A stretch of DNA of 64,000 nucleotides, taken from Linyphia triangularis (Eukaryota; Arthropoda; Arachnida; Araneae; Linyphiidae). Made by a program: the position numbers and the translations under genes. Location of the stretch: assembly GCA_963978545.1 (NCBI GenBank), contig OZ021725.1, positions 6,949,676 through 7,013,675 of the forward strand. The letters run 5' to 3'. Of this stretch, positions 37,401 to 46,593 are shown piece after piece; the first letter of the stretch is position 1; each line of letters begins with the position of its first letter. The notes under the pieces were generated by a model. The model did no database searches. It saw only the letters and a list, made by a program, of their open reading frames with translations, and was not told the DNA's origin.

Positions 37401-40400
37401 ATTAAAAAATAAAATGAGTCATAGCATACCTTTCAACCTTAAGTTGTTTCTCACTTGGTAAAGCATCTATAAGAGATTCTAGATGAGCAACACCAGTTCT
37501 TTTCTTCAGTTCATTTTTCTTTTCAACGTTTACACATGTATCTTTAAAAACTAAATTAAATTCCTTAAGTTAATTATCTAATCTATTCTGACAAGCATAT
37601 ACAACATACAATTAATACTAACAAACCATAGGCTTAAAATCAATTACTAACAAGTAATACATATAAGCCAATGATCGGCAGACAGCGGCTTCGGAGTCGC
37701 AAACAGCTCTTCTAATGAATATTTGTGGCTCTCAAGTTCTAAGTTCCTCAACTTAAGGGGGTCCAGTACCGAAATTTTTTCAAAAATCCCACATTTTTTT
37801 TCTGATTTTAAAAAATAGTTCATGCATTCCTGAAGAGAATGATGTTTTTATCTTATTCCTCCGGTGATTAGAACGCCACAAAATTACCTGTGATTTAAAC
37901 ATCACTAATGGTCTAACACCATAAAGCGTCTGCTTAAAGTGCGTTTTTCGAACACTAGCGTTTTTCACAGATGTTGCATATTCAAATCGATATATCTCCA
38001 GAACTATTAATAATTGGCTATTCAAATTTTTGGAGCATTTAATTTATATAGTTTTAAATATTTTGCCTTCACAGAATTTTATTTTTTTAATTCTGTTTTA
38101 AAATATAACATTTAGCGTAAAAGATAACATAAAAAAAGCAAATATTTCAATATTTTAACTTTGAGAATTTTTTTTAATTCACCTATCAAAATTCTGTGAA
38201 GACAACATTTTCTTTATATAATTATGTATTACAGAAAGCTTTCACTTTGAAATTTTTTTTATTTTTTCTTGACTTATATCAAAATACGCAAACATCAATT
38301 ATTATGGATTTTTCTTGGTTTTTAATTTTTTTTTAAATAACTAAACACAATATTTAAAAAAACATTTTCTCAAAGATATATAAATAGTATCTCATACATA
38401 AAATAAATTTTTGACATAAAAATGTACATAAAGTTTTTTTTATTTTCGGTACCGGACCCCCTTAAGAATAAACGGATGAAGCAATAAATGGTAATAAATG
38501 TGTGCTTTATTTGGTAACTGTTGTAGTGTTAAATTAAGTTTAACTTACAACACCTTTTTTCTTGTTCAAACTTAAGGGGTTAAAATAAAGACATTTTTAT
38601 ACAAGGGACTTCCTCTGAGAGGGTTATTCATCTGTTGGGCTGAGTGAGTCATGTGACCTTTTTGACCAGAAGAAACTCCTCCCACACATGGTAACAGAAA
38701 ATAGGTTTATTTTAAATCCATTGGATACTAGGCCAAGTTAAGGATGGGCTTGTGGGGGAGTTAAACCAATCAGGAAATTTGGCGAGTTTTATTCTGGAGA
38801 AAACAGATTAAAATTCGTCCCTGATAGAGAAAGCTACAACTACTCTAAGAAATAAGCTTAAGAAAGCCCTAGTCATGTCAAGTAAGTCTCTTTGTCAATC
38901 CTTAGTAAATAGCGTTCTCTCCGCCGAATTTGATTATTGTAGTTAAGGTATACATATACAATTGAGATGGTTTTCTTTGATTTTTAGGTTATAATTTCAA
39001 ACTTTTTGGCAGTATATCATAATTATAAATGATGCATCTTTATATATAAACTTTTTTTTCTGTCAATTTTTTAATCAGCCAATTGCAATTAAAGTGCCTA
39101 ATTAGGACATTATTAGAACATACATAAATAAACTTGTAATTAACTTAGAGGTATGATTTTCATTGCAAATAAGAGATATTATATTGATGCATGTTCCTAT
39201 GGAGGATTTTGAATTTGGCTACAATATTTATTTAATTATAAGTTTTTAAATTAAAAATTTTAAAAAAATACATAGTTTTTAACAAGAAATTAAGATTAAA
39301 ATATGCATAAACAATGTCTTTATAACAAAATATATTAGATTCTTCATAGAAAACACACTCACAACTATTGTCAACAAAACAAAATTAGAATTTTTTAAAT
39401 CGGATAATTTATTGTGAAGTTATGACCGTTGGCGTAAAGTCATATAACACCAAAATGTCATTCTTCAGAAAACGTGTTTAAAGTTTACTACACTAATGAA
39501 CGTGATACAAAACAGGTTTACAAAACTTGCTGTAATTAAAAAAGTAATTTGAGTCTCAGAAAGAAAATGGTATCATTTTAATGGTAATGAATTCGGGAAT
39601 ATTTTAAAACCAAAAAACAAAAACGCAGACTTAAGACAAATTTCGAGATTCCCAATGTATATGTATACCTTAATAAAATAACTTGTTAAGAAATTACTGT
39701 TATGTATAGATGTTAGCAATACATATATTAATTGCCTTAATTAAGAATTTTGTCTAATGAATAAATATCAGATACTTATGTAATTCTTCTGCCTTTGGTT
39801 CAGTTTCTTTGAAATTCCTATGTTCTTATCTATCGAGCCAGCTAAACAAGGGAGAGCCACTATCTCACAAGCCTTTAATTGAATTAATTAATTAATATTC
39901 AACCTGCCGTCTTAGAATAGTAACTATGTCAAATTACTGCATAATCTAAAACCCGAGAAATAAAGAAATCATGATGAAATACAGCGAGATTAGTAGGATG
40001 GATTTATTAAAATGCTCTCAAATACCAACATAAAATCAGCTTTCACAGCGCCCCCTGGCATCTTCTCAGTAAAAATACTGAACAAGAGTGTGCTTACCAA
40101 GCGTCACAGTCTCAGTTGCATCAAGCTTTTGTTGACGTTTATTGTTATCTCGTCTGTGACTGAGGTAGATGTCACCTTTTACTGTAAACTTTTTGAGGAT
40201 ATGAGCATTGTTTAAATGTTTTTTTTTTGCCTTTGTTTTTGCTTTGGTTATACTATTTTAAAAAACATGGCTTCGACTCTGTGCAAAAGGAAGAGAAAAA
40301 TTGTAACAGAAAATCGTGAGATCAAGGAAGAATAAACTGAATTGTATGAGCTCATTCCAAACAAAAATGGACTATCGACTGTCTGATCTACCAGGATTTT

Positions 40401-43400
40401 TATTCCTAGAAGAATTGCATAAAATTTTTTTTAGTTAAAAGCTGATATTGATACTGCTTAAATTTATTTTGCGGTTCCTTAAAAATTTTGCGATTCTGAT
40501 TATACAAAGTTTGGCTCTAAGTTCAGAAAAGTCTAAAGAACCCTGATCCAACCAATTAAAACTTTCTAGATTATGTACTCTGTTGTATCGATACATATTG
40601 GCAAAGATATGCAAGCGCTACTATGATATCATAATCTACGTCCCCATCTTTTTCTACCAATGAAAGTTTTTAAGGAATAAAAGCATGTTTTAAAACTATC
40701 CTACATTTCTATAAATCATTTATCAATCAAGTATGCATTTGTTTCCAATCAAATAACTACACCATAAAATTACTTTTTTGAGACACATCATTGAAAGCTT
40801 TCAGTAGAATATAGTTTCAAAATTAAAACATTGTTATTTCTTTTTATTTATTTAATTTCATAATGTGAAAACACAACTCTAAAAAAAATCAAACATGAAT
40901 TTTCTTTTATTTCTCATTAAAATCAGTTCAGTATTATCAAAGACATTTCACAATTTTTATTACAAAACTCCAAAAAGTAATGTGAATTTAATTTTTACCA
41001 AATAAAAAGGATATTATTTTAATGGGAAAAAAAAAAAAAAAACTTTAACCTTATGTGAATTTAAAAATATTAAATATATTTACCACTATTTACTGATGGC
41101 CTATCTTTTTTTTTTAACTTTTTATTTGCTTGCAACATTTCTTTAAACTCTGATTGCAAAGAACCATGTTCCTTGCGCTTTAAAGCCAGTCTCGCCTTTC
41201 TCTTTTCTTTACGAGTATGAGCTGTTGTTTCCAATTGTTGCTTCAGCATGTCAGATGTGATGGACACATTTCCAAATATGTTGTTGGGAAACGAGGATTT
41301 CTAAAAAAAAAAGACGAGAAACGGTTTCATAAATGATTTTTTTTTACTTTCAATTACCCACATGTATACATAGGGTAATAAAAGTATAGCATTCGGTCAA
41401 AAAAAAATTTTGTTTTAGAACATCCTGATTTCAAAAAGATATCAAAAAATGTCTGTCTGTGGTCGGTCAGCATAACTCCAAAACAAATTGACCAACGATG
41501 TTCAAATTTGCTGTTAGAATAGGTGATGGCACAAGGACCTACCATTAAGGTTTTTGTTAGAATCGCGCATGTGCATAAGGTATCTGCCATTGAAAAAAAA
41601 AATGTTTTCAATATTTGTTAAAAAATGGCTCTAAAGATTTTGATCAAAATCACTGTGGTAATGCCTCTTAAGTTGTTCCAAACATCCTCACCTAAGAAAT
41701 TCCTGTAAAAATGCTTTCATGGGTTAAAAAGTTGAAAAAAGAATGTTTTCAACATAGATTCTCTTTCCTTCATCGATTCTCTTTCCTTCATCGATCGTTT
41801 TCCTCTACGCAGTTTCACTTATAAGAAAGGATAATATAAGAACTATTGAAATAAATATCTTCATTTTGGCAAAGTTTTTTTTTTTCTAAAAAAAGATGTA
41901 GATAAGAATTATCGCAAAAAAATATCATCAAACTGGTAATTTTTTCTCAATGAATGATGAAAATATAAAAACAGTAAATGACACAATTCCACATCAGTAA
42001 TATAGTGTAATTGAAAGTTGTGCAATGCTCCACACCCCTAGTTTTTGTTTTTCTTTATCAATTTTTCTATAAATAACTTTTAAAATGATGTGAGAAGAAA
42101 GAAATGAGATATTTTGCTTACAAAATATATTAAGCTACATGTAAAACTGCAGATAAGCTTGCTAAACTGGGAACTGCAGACCTACCTTTAAGTCCTGAAC
42201 CTTTTTGTGGGATCTCCAAGACTACTGCAAAAAGGGTGATAGGAGAAAAAATGCTTAAAGAAACTACAGAAAGGTGGAAACAAACCACCGATCAAAAACA
42301 TGCGAGGCTTATGATCCAAGAACCTTCCATGAAACTATCATAACAGATCCTGCGTCTTAGCAGGGATAAGGTGAGAGTGATAGTTGGATTTCTTACAGGC
42401 CACTATCACCTAAGAAAACACCTTCATAGAATGGGAATATTTAAAGAAGAACCTTTATGTAGGAAGTGCAATATGGTAGAGGAAACAGCCCACCATATAC
42501 TTTTTGAATGTGAAGCTCTTCTTCATATTAGGCACTCAAGCTTAGGTCTTGGAACAGAACTTGATACAATCCACGAGGAACCTGTCAAAAGCCTTTTGAC
42601 CTTTCTTAAGGAATCTGGTTTTCTTTGACAGGGGGTTGTAAAATAAAGGGGTTGGTGCAATATTCCCTAGTGGAATCAGCACCTAGGCTCAACTGACCTC
42701 CCCATTCACTATGACTATGACTAAGCTACATGTACAACATATTTTAGAAATCCTTTCTTATGCAGCTTTCATTTAGTATCAAATCACAATGAAATAAAAT
42801 AATTAAAAAAAAAAATCAAATTTCAGAAAAAATTAATTTTTTTTAAATGTTTTTAGTTTTGTACAAAATAGTTAGATGACGAATTTTATTTGAATACCTA
42901 ACCAGTTTCTACATTATTCAACTTTTAATGTTTTGGATAGACTCAGAGAAAGTAAAGAGTTATAAACCATTAAGGTACATCAATACTAAAATAATTTTGA
43001 GCAGTATGTTTTTGGTAAAGGTAATTTTTATGAGTTTTATAACTAAAATTAAATTCTAGTAGTTAAGAGGAATTACTAAACACAGGCAGGTGCAGAATTT
43101 AGCACAGCTTTCAATTACACTATAATACTGATTTCAATTTATATCATTTACCGTTTCGATATTTTCATCATTCATTTAGATATTTTTTGCAATACTTCCT
43201 GTTTTTTTTTTTTTTTTTCTTTTTTCTTTTAATAAAAAAAATCCCTAAATTGATGATTCTTGTGTTATACTTTTCTATAATTCTTATACTATCTTTTCTT
43301 ATAAGTGAAACTGAGGAGAGAAGAAAAAACGATTGTTGATGAGGTATGGATGGCTCAAGGAAAGAGAACTTTGTGTTAAAAGCATTCGTTTTTCAACTTT

Positions 43401-46245
43401 TAATGCCATTAAAGCATTTTACAGGGATTTCAGAGGTGGGGATATTTAGAACACCTTAAGAGGCATTACCACAACGATTTTTATCAAAATCGTTAGAGCC
43501 GCTTTTTAGCAATCATTGAAAAACATGGTTTTTTTTCAATGGCAGCTACCTTATGTGCAAGTGCAATTTTAACGAAAACCTTAATGGTACGTCTCATGGT
43601 CACTACTAACACACACACCAAATTTAAAGATCCTAGGTCAATTTGTCCGGAAGTTATGCTGATCATGTACACACGGACAGGCATTTTTTCTAGACAACTT
43701 TTTTTAAATCAGGATGTTCCAAAACGTGAAGAAATGCAAAAAAAAAAAAAAAAAAAAAAAAAAATGCAATTTTTTTTTAAATTTTTTTTGACCGAATGCT
43801 ATACTTTCATTAACTTATGTATATATATGGGAAATTGAAAGTAATGAATTATTCTAAGCCAATATTATACTTTCTTTTTCCTATAAAAGTTAAGCATTAG
43901 GCTACTTTTCTCCATCTTATACTTAATATTTAAAAGTCAGAGGAAACCCCATTGACAGTCTCCATTGAGACTATCTACTAGAGGACAACAAGAAAATCTT
44001 AAACATCAAAATGCCAAGCAATACAGAAAATCTGTATTGAAGGGGTCAATACAAAAAGACATTTGGGTCTGTTTATCGACACTTCACAAAATTCCAAGTC
44101 AAAAAATGTGTATCTCTAATTGAGATAGTTAAAACATATAGGAGTAGAAGGATAATGTAAAAATTTGTAAGAACCTACTCAACATTAAAAATTGCTTTTA
44201 TTATAGCATGAAAGTTTCACAAAATTAATTTTTTTTCCACAAAAATAATAATCTATAAAAAAAAAATTGGATGGACCCCTGGACAAGCATTTACACATAA
44301 TAAATACTAATGGAAAAATTTACACATAATATTGGTTTCAAGCAGTGTCGGGGCTTACACCTAGTCAATACATAAAGCAGTCAAATTATCCGAAAATTTT
44401 GTTTCCAAGACCTGCAAAAAAAAATAATAAAAAAGAGGGAAAAAAAAGACTCTGATCTATGACTTAATATAGATTCCAAACATTCTCGTCAGAATGCGAT
44501 ATAAACCCAAATACAGAAATGAACAACAAAGTACTAAGCACATAGTACAATGTATCCTTGGTTACATAGAACCAATTACAAAATGATAAACTTTAATCCT
44601 TTATCAGGACACCAGTTAAAATGTGTGCAAGCATTTCAATTAATAAGTACTTTTTACAAAGTATTAAATATATTTATGTTTAATATTTTTTACCAACAAT
44701 GTGGCAATGGGGGCCCTTATAAGTCAGACTAAATTTCAAACTAACATTCATTTTTGACAACAACTTTTGGCTAACCAAAAAATATAATAAATAAAGATCT
44801 AATCAGTGTTGACATTCTTCCATCCTTTAAATGGCACATCTTGATACAATCAATCCTCGTTAACGTGAAATTCTGTATAACACAAATTAAAAGCAGTTAT
44901 CTCTATGATGAAGCTTAAACTTAACGTTACTTTATTCATTTAACATGAAATTTTACGTAATGAAATCCCGCTTAAAAAAAAAGTTACTCTTTAAACCACT
45001 TTTCTTAGATGAAACATTGCAATGTTTCCTAATGCGGCAGGGCAATGCCTCATGTGCTTTAAATAATTTAGAAGTGGTGGACACATTTGTTTAAAAAAAT
45101 ATTTTATCAAAAACTTAAAGCAAAATTCATTAGCAGACATCTTAAAATAATGAGTTACTAGTAAATACAGTTCCTTATTTTTTTGTTCCTAATGTATATC
45201 TTATAATAATATTCAGAAATTAGAGTGATCAGAGAGCAAAAAGGAGGAAATCCAAAAATTCATCAAAAAAGCAAGCGGAAGGGACGATACTCAAAAAGTT
45301 TTTTGTCAAAAAAGCTCGCGGAAAGAATACACAAAAATTCAACAAAAAAGTATGCAGGAAGGATGATTCAATAATTTTAAAGATACCATGAAATTTCTCA
45401 TACTATATAATAATTACTTTTCAAATATTACGAGCTTGTGAAGTAATCTGTGAGGAAAGGGGAGCTAAGAGGGAAAATCTTTTGTTTAGACATGAGGAAA
45501 GGTATATTTTTTTGCAAGGAAAACTGGTTCAGATTAGAAAAATGGCAATCCTTGAAACAGGGACAAAGAGAAGAAAAATGTTACATAAAAACAAAAAAGG
45601 AGGAAATCCTCCAAAATGAGGAAAACTCTCATCCCTGAATATTGTACTAAATATAAGCCTTGCAGTGTAAATGTTCCAAAAAAATAGCAAGTATTAAATA
45701 CACATATAGCTAGTACAATCAAACCCTCTATTAACGGGAAATCGTTTAACATGAAATCCCATTAAACATGAAGTAAAAGCAGTTCTCCGAACTTACAACT
45801 TAACGTTAATTTATTTGTTTAACGCGAACAATTTCGGTAGCCTCGTCATCGAGGTTTGACTGTAGTTTAAATATGCATTAATTAGACACAAAAGGTTTTT
45901 AGACTGTTGACACGAAATTCGGTTGACCTCATCAACTTCGAGTTAATGGGGTTCAACTGCATTGCTAAAGAATTCCTTTTACTCTTATATATTATCTATG
46001 AAGTAGTAATATAATTTATATTCTTACATAGTAAATTAAAATAACACAGAATTTAAAATAATACAAATTATATTGAACAACAAAGAAAGTTCAGAATTTA
46101 TAACTATGCCTACTATCATAGAGGTATCATTGTCAAAGATGGGATTTTCAGTAGATTGAACCCAAGGACTTGATGCAATTTCATTTCCTTCCGGTTTTGG
46201 AGCAGAAGTATGATAAGCATGACGCTTATTTCGAATTTTTCCCAT
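28354..46245 (-). CDS. SLX9: SLX9/FAM207A-like ribosome biogenesis protein, five coding exons
   Basis: Five minus-strand exons (46245-46114, 41300-41084, 37541-37430, 30445-30389, 28471-28354) have compatible phases and join to one ~211-residue frame from ATG to TAA. The protein is basic: it starts MGKIRNKRHAYHTSAPKPEG, has an NNIFGNVSITSDMLKQQLE segment resembling the NTNIFARTKIDPSALVQKLE box of human FAM207A, then a Lys/Arg-rich helix (TRKEKRKARLALKRKEHG), an ESLIDALPSE segment, an SNKRKPRTAKRL segment, and a C-terminal helix ending FSTISNHLKMKLEAEKNM. SLX9 acts in 18S rRNA processing and 40S export. The identification rests on this box order remembered from the vertebrate protein, not on a search. 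The first donor is weak (GTAGGC); a GTTATA nine bases further would add three residues in the same phase. The ATG follows a convincing acceptor, implying a noncoding first exon upstream. Confidence 0.85.
28472..29768. other. SLX9 intron, nothing recognised
   Basis: AT-rich intron without a delimited repeat. Confidence 0.4.
29777..30111. mobile_element. 8-bp-TSD MITE (hAT- or P-type), 335 bp
   Basis: Both termini carry CATCGATATAGATAAACAAC, and the inverted identity covers 32 bp. An exact 8-bp GTTCTCTT flanks it (29769-29776, 30112-30119). Non-coding. It lies in the last SLX9 intron. Confidence 0.9.
30389..30445 (-). CDS. SLX9: SLX9-like coding exon 4 (57 bp)
   Basis: This 57-bp exon lies between a tatag acceptor and the consensus donor GTAAGTA. 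It encodes SNKRKPRTAKRLKTQAKE and two bases of the following Met codon. It is easy to miss by length alone but fits both neighbouring phases. Confidence 0.85.
30966..31497. mobile_element. TA-flanked MITE inserted in the Tc1 element
   Basis: Ends ATGGACAATTCC and GGAATTGTCCAT are exact inverses between TA dinucleotides; pairing extends into an A/T-rich stretch. 532 bp. Confidence 0.75.
31817..32330 (+). pseudogene. Tc1 transposase remnant, DDE region
   Basis: Best-preserved coding part of the Tc1 element. The reading GGGSIIAWGCYSWFG matches the conserved Tc1 block before the second catalytic Asp. A decayed FQQDNNP follows, matching the block that carries that Asp. LDWPSQT and a shifted HLWDELE-like stretch follow. 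Several frameshifts and stops make it non-functional. Confidence 0.8.
32542..32924. other. SLX9 intron, nothing recognised
   Basis: AT-rich sequence; TTAACCCTTCGAAG at 32908 resembles a TTAA-type terminus but has no partner. Confidence 0.35.
34195..34680 (+). pseudogene. fragment of a transposon-associated protein (cc8K15/cc8L18-like)
   Basis: Frames read EGWALKPKRKVTRLNQNQKQ, then after a shift GSKLTPQTVASMMRNLTVDG and LTLEQVTSHFHRM. This order (GWAL-basic segment, a 'V..MR....G...F...E.LT..Q....F.R' block) resembles the C-terminus of uncharacterised arthropod and cnidarian repeat proteins. A minus-strand piece at 33993-33715 (RYEIRPHSFYAVLYDKQIYI, then GLFQMKFLHQRRTDEFKWP) looks like another part of the same kind of protein. 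The family name is from memory and uncertain; the copy is frame-broken. Confidence 0.5.
34858..36477 (+). mobile_element. P-type (THAP) DNA transposon, 1.62 kb, internally deleted
   Basis: Ends CAACACCTCCTATATAAGAA and TTCTTATATAGGAGGTGTT are inverse over ~30 bp. An 8-bp GGGCAAAT flanks both sides (34850-34857, 36478-36485), the TSD length of P elements. The interior encodes a THAP domain start and a C-terminal-like fragment. Confidence 0.88.
35246..35545 (+). pseudogene. P-type transposase N-terminus (THAP domain), broken
   Basis: MPFQCSVVNCKGNFKNEPS and VPVFIF start a THAP domain with its first two Cys. A stop follows after DN, then the same frame continues LKRRWITAVSRK. After a donor-like gggtaagc the text resumes in another frame as KLRDGVVPSIFESYPSYM, the usual 'GAVPTIF' motif after THAP. 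The C-x2-H half is deleted. A later frame (35580-35900, DNAFDFLDNDKNSYILNLNK) may be a transposase C-terminal piece. Confidence 0.75.
37430..37541 (-). CDS. SLX9: SLX9-like coding exon 3
   Basis: This 112-bp exon completes the split Asp codon, encodes TCVNVEKKNELKKRTG and HLESLIDALPSEKQLKVE, and ends before GTATGC with two bases of a Ser codon. Confidence 0.85.
37757..38461. mobile_element. TTAA-flanked element, 705 bp
   Basis: TTAA at 37753-37756 and 38462-38465. Ends GGGGGTCCAGTACCGAAA and TTTCGGTACCGGACCCCC are inverse. No coding content. Terminal form fits Kolobok- or piggyBac-type elements. Confidence 0.8.
38466..38942. other. SLX9 intron, nothing recognised
   Basis: A less AT-rich patch at 38640-38900 shows no domain, splice pattern or paired repeat. 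Confidence 0.35.
38947..39669. mobile_element. TTAA-flanked element, 723 bp
   Basis: TTAA at 38943-38946 and 39670-39673. Ends GGTATACATATACAATTG and CAATGTATATGTATACC are inverse. Non-coding. Similar size to 26104-26829 and 37757-38461. Confidence 0.75.
40268..40545 (+). pseudogene. hAT transposase N-terminal relic (SCAND3/ZBED-like)
   Basis: A frame from ATG at 40268 reads MASTLCKRKRKIVTENREIK, then WTELY-like text after a stop and IPNKNGLST. This is the typical start of hAT-derived SCAND3/FAM200-like proteins. The following zinc finger and core are gone. The end gtctaaagaaccctg resembles a hAT right terminus. Confidence 0.45.
40546..41083. other. SLX9 intron, nothing recognised
   Basis: AT-rich sequence with a poly-A run at 41026-41042. 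Confidence 0.4.
41084..41300 (-). CDS. SLX9: SLX9-like coding exon 2
   Basis: This 217-bp exon sits between an acceptor at 41302-41301 with a long T tract and the donor GTAAAT. It encodes the SSFPNNIFGNVSITSDMLK box and the basic helix, ending with the first base of an Asp codon. Confidence 0.88.
41346..42046 (-). repeat. leader-bearing dispersed repeat, copy A
   Basis: Read on the minus strand it starts ctaggggtgtgga, contains a Met-initiated hydrophobic frame at 41864-41805, and ends ttaccctatgtatacatgtg then gggtaattgaaagtaa. Copies B (43245-43850) and C (56262-57560) share the leader region, the gacagacat-type tail and the terminal gtaattgaaagtaa. It does not match a transposon class I recognise. 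Confidence 0.75.
41805..41864 (-). pseudogene. short hydrophobic leader-like frame in repeat copy A
   Basis: Nineteen codons from ATG to TAG: a Lys at position 2, a run of Ile/Leu/Val/Phe/Ser, then SETA. This has the shape of a secretory signal peptide. After the stop, a basic, Asp/Glu-containing stretch (duplicated 18-bp unit at 41759-41794) continues to another stop. No mature peptide or Cys framework follows, so a functional product is not supported. Confidence 0.35.
42144..42721 (+). mobile_element. 5'-truncated non-LTR retrotransposon
   Basis: An exact 13-bp TAAGCTACATGTA flanks it (42131-42143, 42722-42734). The 5' part reads CTADKLAKLGTADLPLSPEP, an RNase H-type end. At 42371-42628 a frame reads VRVIVGFLTGHYHLRKHLHR and PLCRKCNMVEETAHHILFEC, the C-terminal CCHC-like region of R1/Jockey-type ORF2. 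The 3' end is a ctatgac-repeat tail. Confidence 0.9.
42371..42628 (+). pseudogene. non-LTR retrotransposon ORF2 C-terminus
   Basis: 85 codons ending at TGA before the short 3' UTR. The cluster C-x2-C-x8-H-x4-C (CRKCNMVEETAHHILFEC) is the zinc-knuckle-like motif found at the end of R1/Jockey-group reverse transcriptase proteins. Upstream, the frame is broken near 42343, and the reverse transcriptase domain is absent through 5' truncation. Confidence 0.85.
42735..43244. other. SLX9 intron, nothing recognised
   Basis: AT-rich; poly-T run at 43202-43230. Confidence 0.4.
43245..43850 (+). repeat. leader-bearing dispersed repeat, copy B
   Basis: Shares tttcttataagtgaaactg, gaacaccttaagaggcattac, tcaatggcagctacctta and the end aaattgaaagtaa with copies A and C. 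The leader frame is readable through the SETE-E-R-R-K stretch. Contains a 24-base poly-A at ~43740-43763. Confidence 0.75.
44038..44284. repeat. dispersed repeat shared with 20319-20623
   Basis: Colinear motifs as listed for the first copy. Starts near gaaggggtcaatacaaaaag and ends gatggacccctgg, suggesting a CAGGGGTC-type TIR. Confidence 0.55.
44285..45207. other. SLX9 intron, nothing recognised
   Basis: AT-rich; several 'ttaacgtgaaat' motifs near 44860-44960 look like pogo-type relics but could not be delimited. Confidence 0.35.
45214..45637 (-). mobile_element. 6-bp-TSD transposon, CAGGGATGAGAG subfamily, minus strand
   Basis: Reverse complement of the 18679-19100 type, ending CTCTCATCCCTG on the plus strand. 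AATATT flanks both sides (45208-45213, 45638-45643). Confidence 0.85.
45710..45962. mobile_element. pogo-type MITE relic
   Basis: Contains repeated 'acgtgaaat'-like and 'cgaggtttgactgtag' motifs ending gttcaactgca, resembling Tigger/pogo termini. Ends not fixed. Confidence 0.3.
46114..46245 (-). CDS. SLX9: SLX9-like coding exon 1
   Basis: This exon encodes 44 residues from MGKIRNKRHAYH to NDTSMI. The ATG is five bases downstream of a polypyrimidine-AG acceptor (ttctttcag), so 46246-46250 is probably 5' UTR of a spliced exon. The donor is a weak GTAGGC, and an alternative in-phase GT lies nine bases downstream. Confidence 0.75.
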
Positions 46246-46593
46246 TATGACTGAAAGAATAAAAGTTATATTGTGAAAAATGTTAAATAAAAGAAAGTAA
46301 ATTGAACACTAAAATAAGACAATTTAATTAAATGATTTTCATGTCAAACAGAAATATAGTTATGGGTACATAAATATTATCAATACTGTTTATATTTGGT
46401 ATAAAGTAACTATAAATTTAAAGTTCCCAGTGATTATAAAGTAAAATTATTTTGATTGAACATAAATATTGGTGAATTCGTAATTGTTTTAGCATTTTGC
46501 TCAAAAAAAAATTCATGAAATACAACACCTCCAGGGTTTCTCACAACTGTTGAATGTTCTTATGTTTATTGTGATATATACATTGCAACCGAG

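Noticed and set aside
42371..42628. A host zinc-finger gene
   Set aside because: The Cys/His cluster, the RNase H-like text upstream, the 13-bp TSD and the microsatellite tail identify a truncated non-LTR retrotransposon.
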